Below, piece by piece: positions 4,752 to 5,479 of a stretch of DNA of 5,479 bases. The position numbers and the translations under genes are program-made. Under the pieces are notes generated by a model that was not told the origin of the DNA, made no database searches, and saw only the letters and a list, made by a program, of their open reading frames with translations. The DNA comes from Chloroflexota bacterium (lineage in GTDB: Bacteria > Chloroflexota > Dehalococcoidia > SM23-28-2): the NCBI GenBank assembly GCA_030691665.1, contig JAUYDU010000213.1:1-5479 (forward strand). The letters are read 5' to 3'. The stretch's first letter is position 1. Each line of letters starts with the position of its first letter.

Positions 4752-4774
4752 GCCTGCCGTGAGCCTGCCGAACG
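4752..4774. repeat. Diverged copy of the dispersed repeat
   Basis: This copy matches the repeat at 4398-4419 apart from one substitution (G at 4759) and one extra C near its end. It lies in the divergent control region between the amidase promoter and ribosome site. Confidence 0.7.
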
Positions 4775-4792
4775 GCCAGCCGCTTGCCCAAC

Positions 4793-4799
4793 AGGAGGT
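4793..4799 (+). promoter_or_regulatory. Ribosome binding site of the amidase
   Basis: AGGAGGT lies nine bases before ATG 4809. It fixes this ATG as the start even though the next codons come from the dispersed repeat. Confidence 0.8.
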
Positions 4800-4808
4800 C
4801 AGCCCAAG

Positions 4809-5479
4809 ATGAAAGAGCCTGCCCTGAGCCTGCCGAAGGGTGACCAGCTCGCCGCCCTCACCATCGCCGAGGCCGCCCGCGCCTTCGCCGCCGGCCAGCT
4901 CTCGCCCCTCGAACTCACCCGCGCCTGCCTGGAGCGCATCGAGGCCCTGAACCCCAAGCTCAACGCCTTCATCACCCTCCTCCCGGAGCAGGCGCTGGCG
5001 GAGGCCGAGCAGGCTGAGGCACGCCTGGCCCGCGGCCAGCGGCTGGGCCCCCTGGACGGCATCCCCTTCGCCCTCAAGGACCTCTACGAGACGAAGGGCG
5101 TCCGCACCACCGCCGCCTCCAGGATCCTGGCCGACTATGTTCCTGCCGAGGACGCCACCTGCGTCCGCCGCCTGCGAGAGGCGGGCGCAGTTCTGCTGGG
5201 CAAGCTCAACATGCACGAGTGGGCCTTCGGAGGCACCACCGCCATCTCCCACTTCGGCCCGACCCACAACCCTTGGGCCCTCGACCGGATCACGGGCGGC
5301 TCCAGCGGCGGCTCTGGCGCCGCCCTCGCGGCCTCCCTCTGCCTCGGCTCTCTCGGCTCCGATACTGGCGGCTCCATCCGCATCCCCGCCTCCCTCTGCG
5401 GCATCGTCGGCCTCAAGCCCACCTTCGGCCGCGTCAGCAAGCACGGCGTCATCCCCCTCAGCGACTCCCTCGACCACGC
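4809..5479 (+). CDS. Amidase-signature hydrolase, GatA-like (5' part)
   Basis: The first 223 residues are visible; the gene runs off the right edge. The protein belongs to the amidase signature family, which hydrolyses or transfers amide groups with a Ser-cisSer-Lys triad. All three residues are present: Lys90 in PFALKD, Ser165 in TGGSSGGSG and Ser189 in GSDTGGSIR. The spacings of 75 and 24 residues equal those I recall for GatA (Lys79, Ser154, Ser178 in the Staphylococcus enzyme). The N-terminal helix LTIAEAARAFAAGQLSPLELTRACLERI is typical. The stretch GVIPLSDSLDH differs from GatA's usual ASSLDQ, and no gatC or gatB is beside it, so a stand-alone amidase is at least as likely as Glu-tRNA(Gln) amidotransferase. 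Residues 3-11, EPALSLPKG, are encoded by a copy of the dispersed repeat lying just after the start codon. The gene diverges from the DUF3090 operon. Confidence 0.9.
   Translation, partial: MKEPALSLPKGDQLAALTIAEAARAFAAGQLSPLELTRACLERIEALNPKLNAFITLLPEQALAEAEQAEARLARGQRLGPLDGIPFALKDLYETKGVRTTAASRILADYVPAEDATCVRRLREAGAVLLGKLNMHEWAFGGTTAISHFGPTHNPWALDRITGGSSGGSGAALAASLCLGSLGSDTGGSIRIPASLCGIVGLKPTFGRVSKHGVIPLSDSLDH
4815..4839. repeat. Copy of the dispersed repeat at the amidase N-terminus
   Basis: This 25-base stretch is identical to 4395-4419 within the DUF3090 gene. It starts six bases after the A of the amidase start codon and is in frame with it. Confidence 0.85.

Noticed and set aside
4331..4762. 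Plus-strand frame of 143 codons opposite DUF3090
   Set aside because: It is antisense to conserved DUF3090 residues, and its ACPEPAEG peptides are just translation of the repeat. Only the last eight codons after 4736 were kept, as a finding.
4663..4791. N-terminal extension of DUF3090 to 4791
   Set aside because: The added residues translate the diverged repeat and the promoter region, whereas family similarity and a ribosome site begin at the GTG at 4662.
4387..4839. CRISPR array
   Set aside because: The repeats are tandem without spacers or widely separated inside different genes, and no cas gene is present.
4668..5477. Minus-strand frame of 269 codons opposite the amidase
   Set aside because: It mirrors the amidase coding strand, has a Gly/Glu/Ala/Asp-rich low-complexity translation, and runs through the dispersed repeat and the promoter region.

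Overview
The window is a G+C-rich bacterial segment, probably chromosomal, cut at both ends. The high G+C at third codon positions, a DUF3090/TIGR03847-type gene, an M28 peptidase with membrane helices inside its catalytic domain, and dispersed GCCTGCCCTGA-type repeats together suggest a Chloroflexota bacterium, perhaps of the Dehalococcoidia/Anaerolineae side. That assignment is an inference from gene families; no rRNA or other taxonomic marker is present.

Layout. (1) Bases 2-679, plus strand: the 3' part of an M28-family metallopeptidase. (2) Bases 802-1497, plus strand: a complete PIG-L/LmbE-type deacetylase with its own candidate promoter. (3) Bases 1498-1734: a convergent gap with a perfect 13-bp hairpin between the PIG-L gene and the next, opposing gene. 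(4) Bases 3180-1735, minus strand: a secreted protein with prenyltransferase/squalene-oxidase-type repeats and a C-terminal 'IDIKPGSDPNSI' domain. (5) Bases 3181-3859: about 680 bp without a conventional gene. It is full of hairpins and contains a compact minus-strand unit made of a promoter, a Shine-Dalgarno site, a 16-codon ORF and a terminator. (6) Bases 4662-3860, minus strand: a two-gene operon of a DUF3090 protein with a C-terminal Cys/His cluster and a 59-residue basic protein ending in CCGNLGQPGC. (7) Bases 4663-4808: a divergent control region with back-to-back promoters whose -35 boxes overlap. (8) Bases 4809-5479, plus strand: the 5' part of an amidase-signature hydrolase related to GatA.

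The genes do not form one obvious pathway. Peptidase, deacetylase and amidase are all hydrolases of amide bonds, but they are not in a single operon. The points most worth following are the miniature transcription unit at 3662-3524, the small Cys-ended protein next to DUF3090, and the dispersed 24/25-bp repeat. That repeat is translated as a linker in DUF3090 and, on the opposite strand, as the N-terminus of the amidase. I saw no clear new defence or mobile system, CRISPR array, tRNA, rRNA or insertion sequence.
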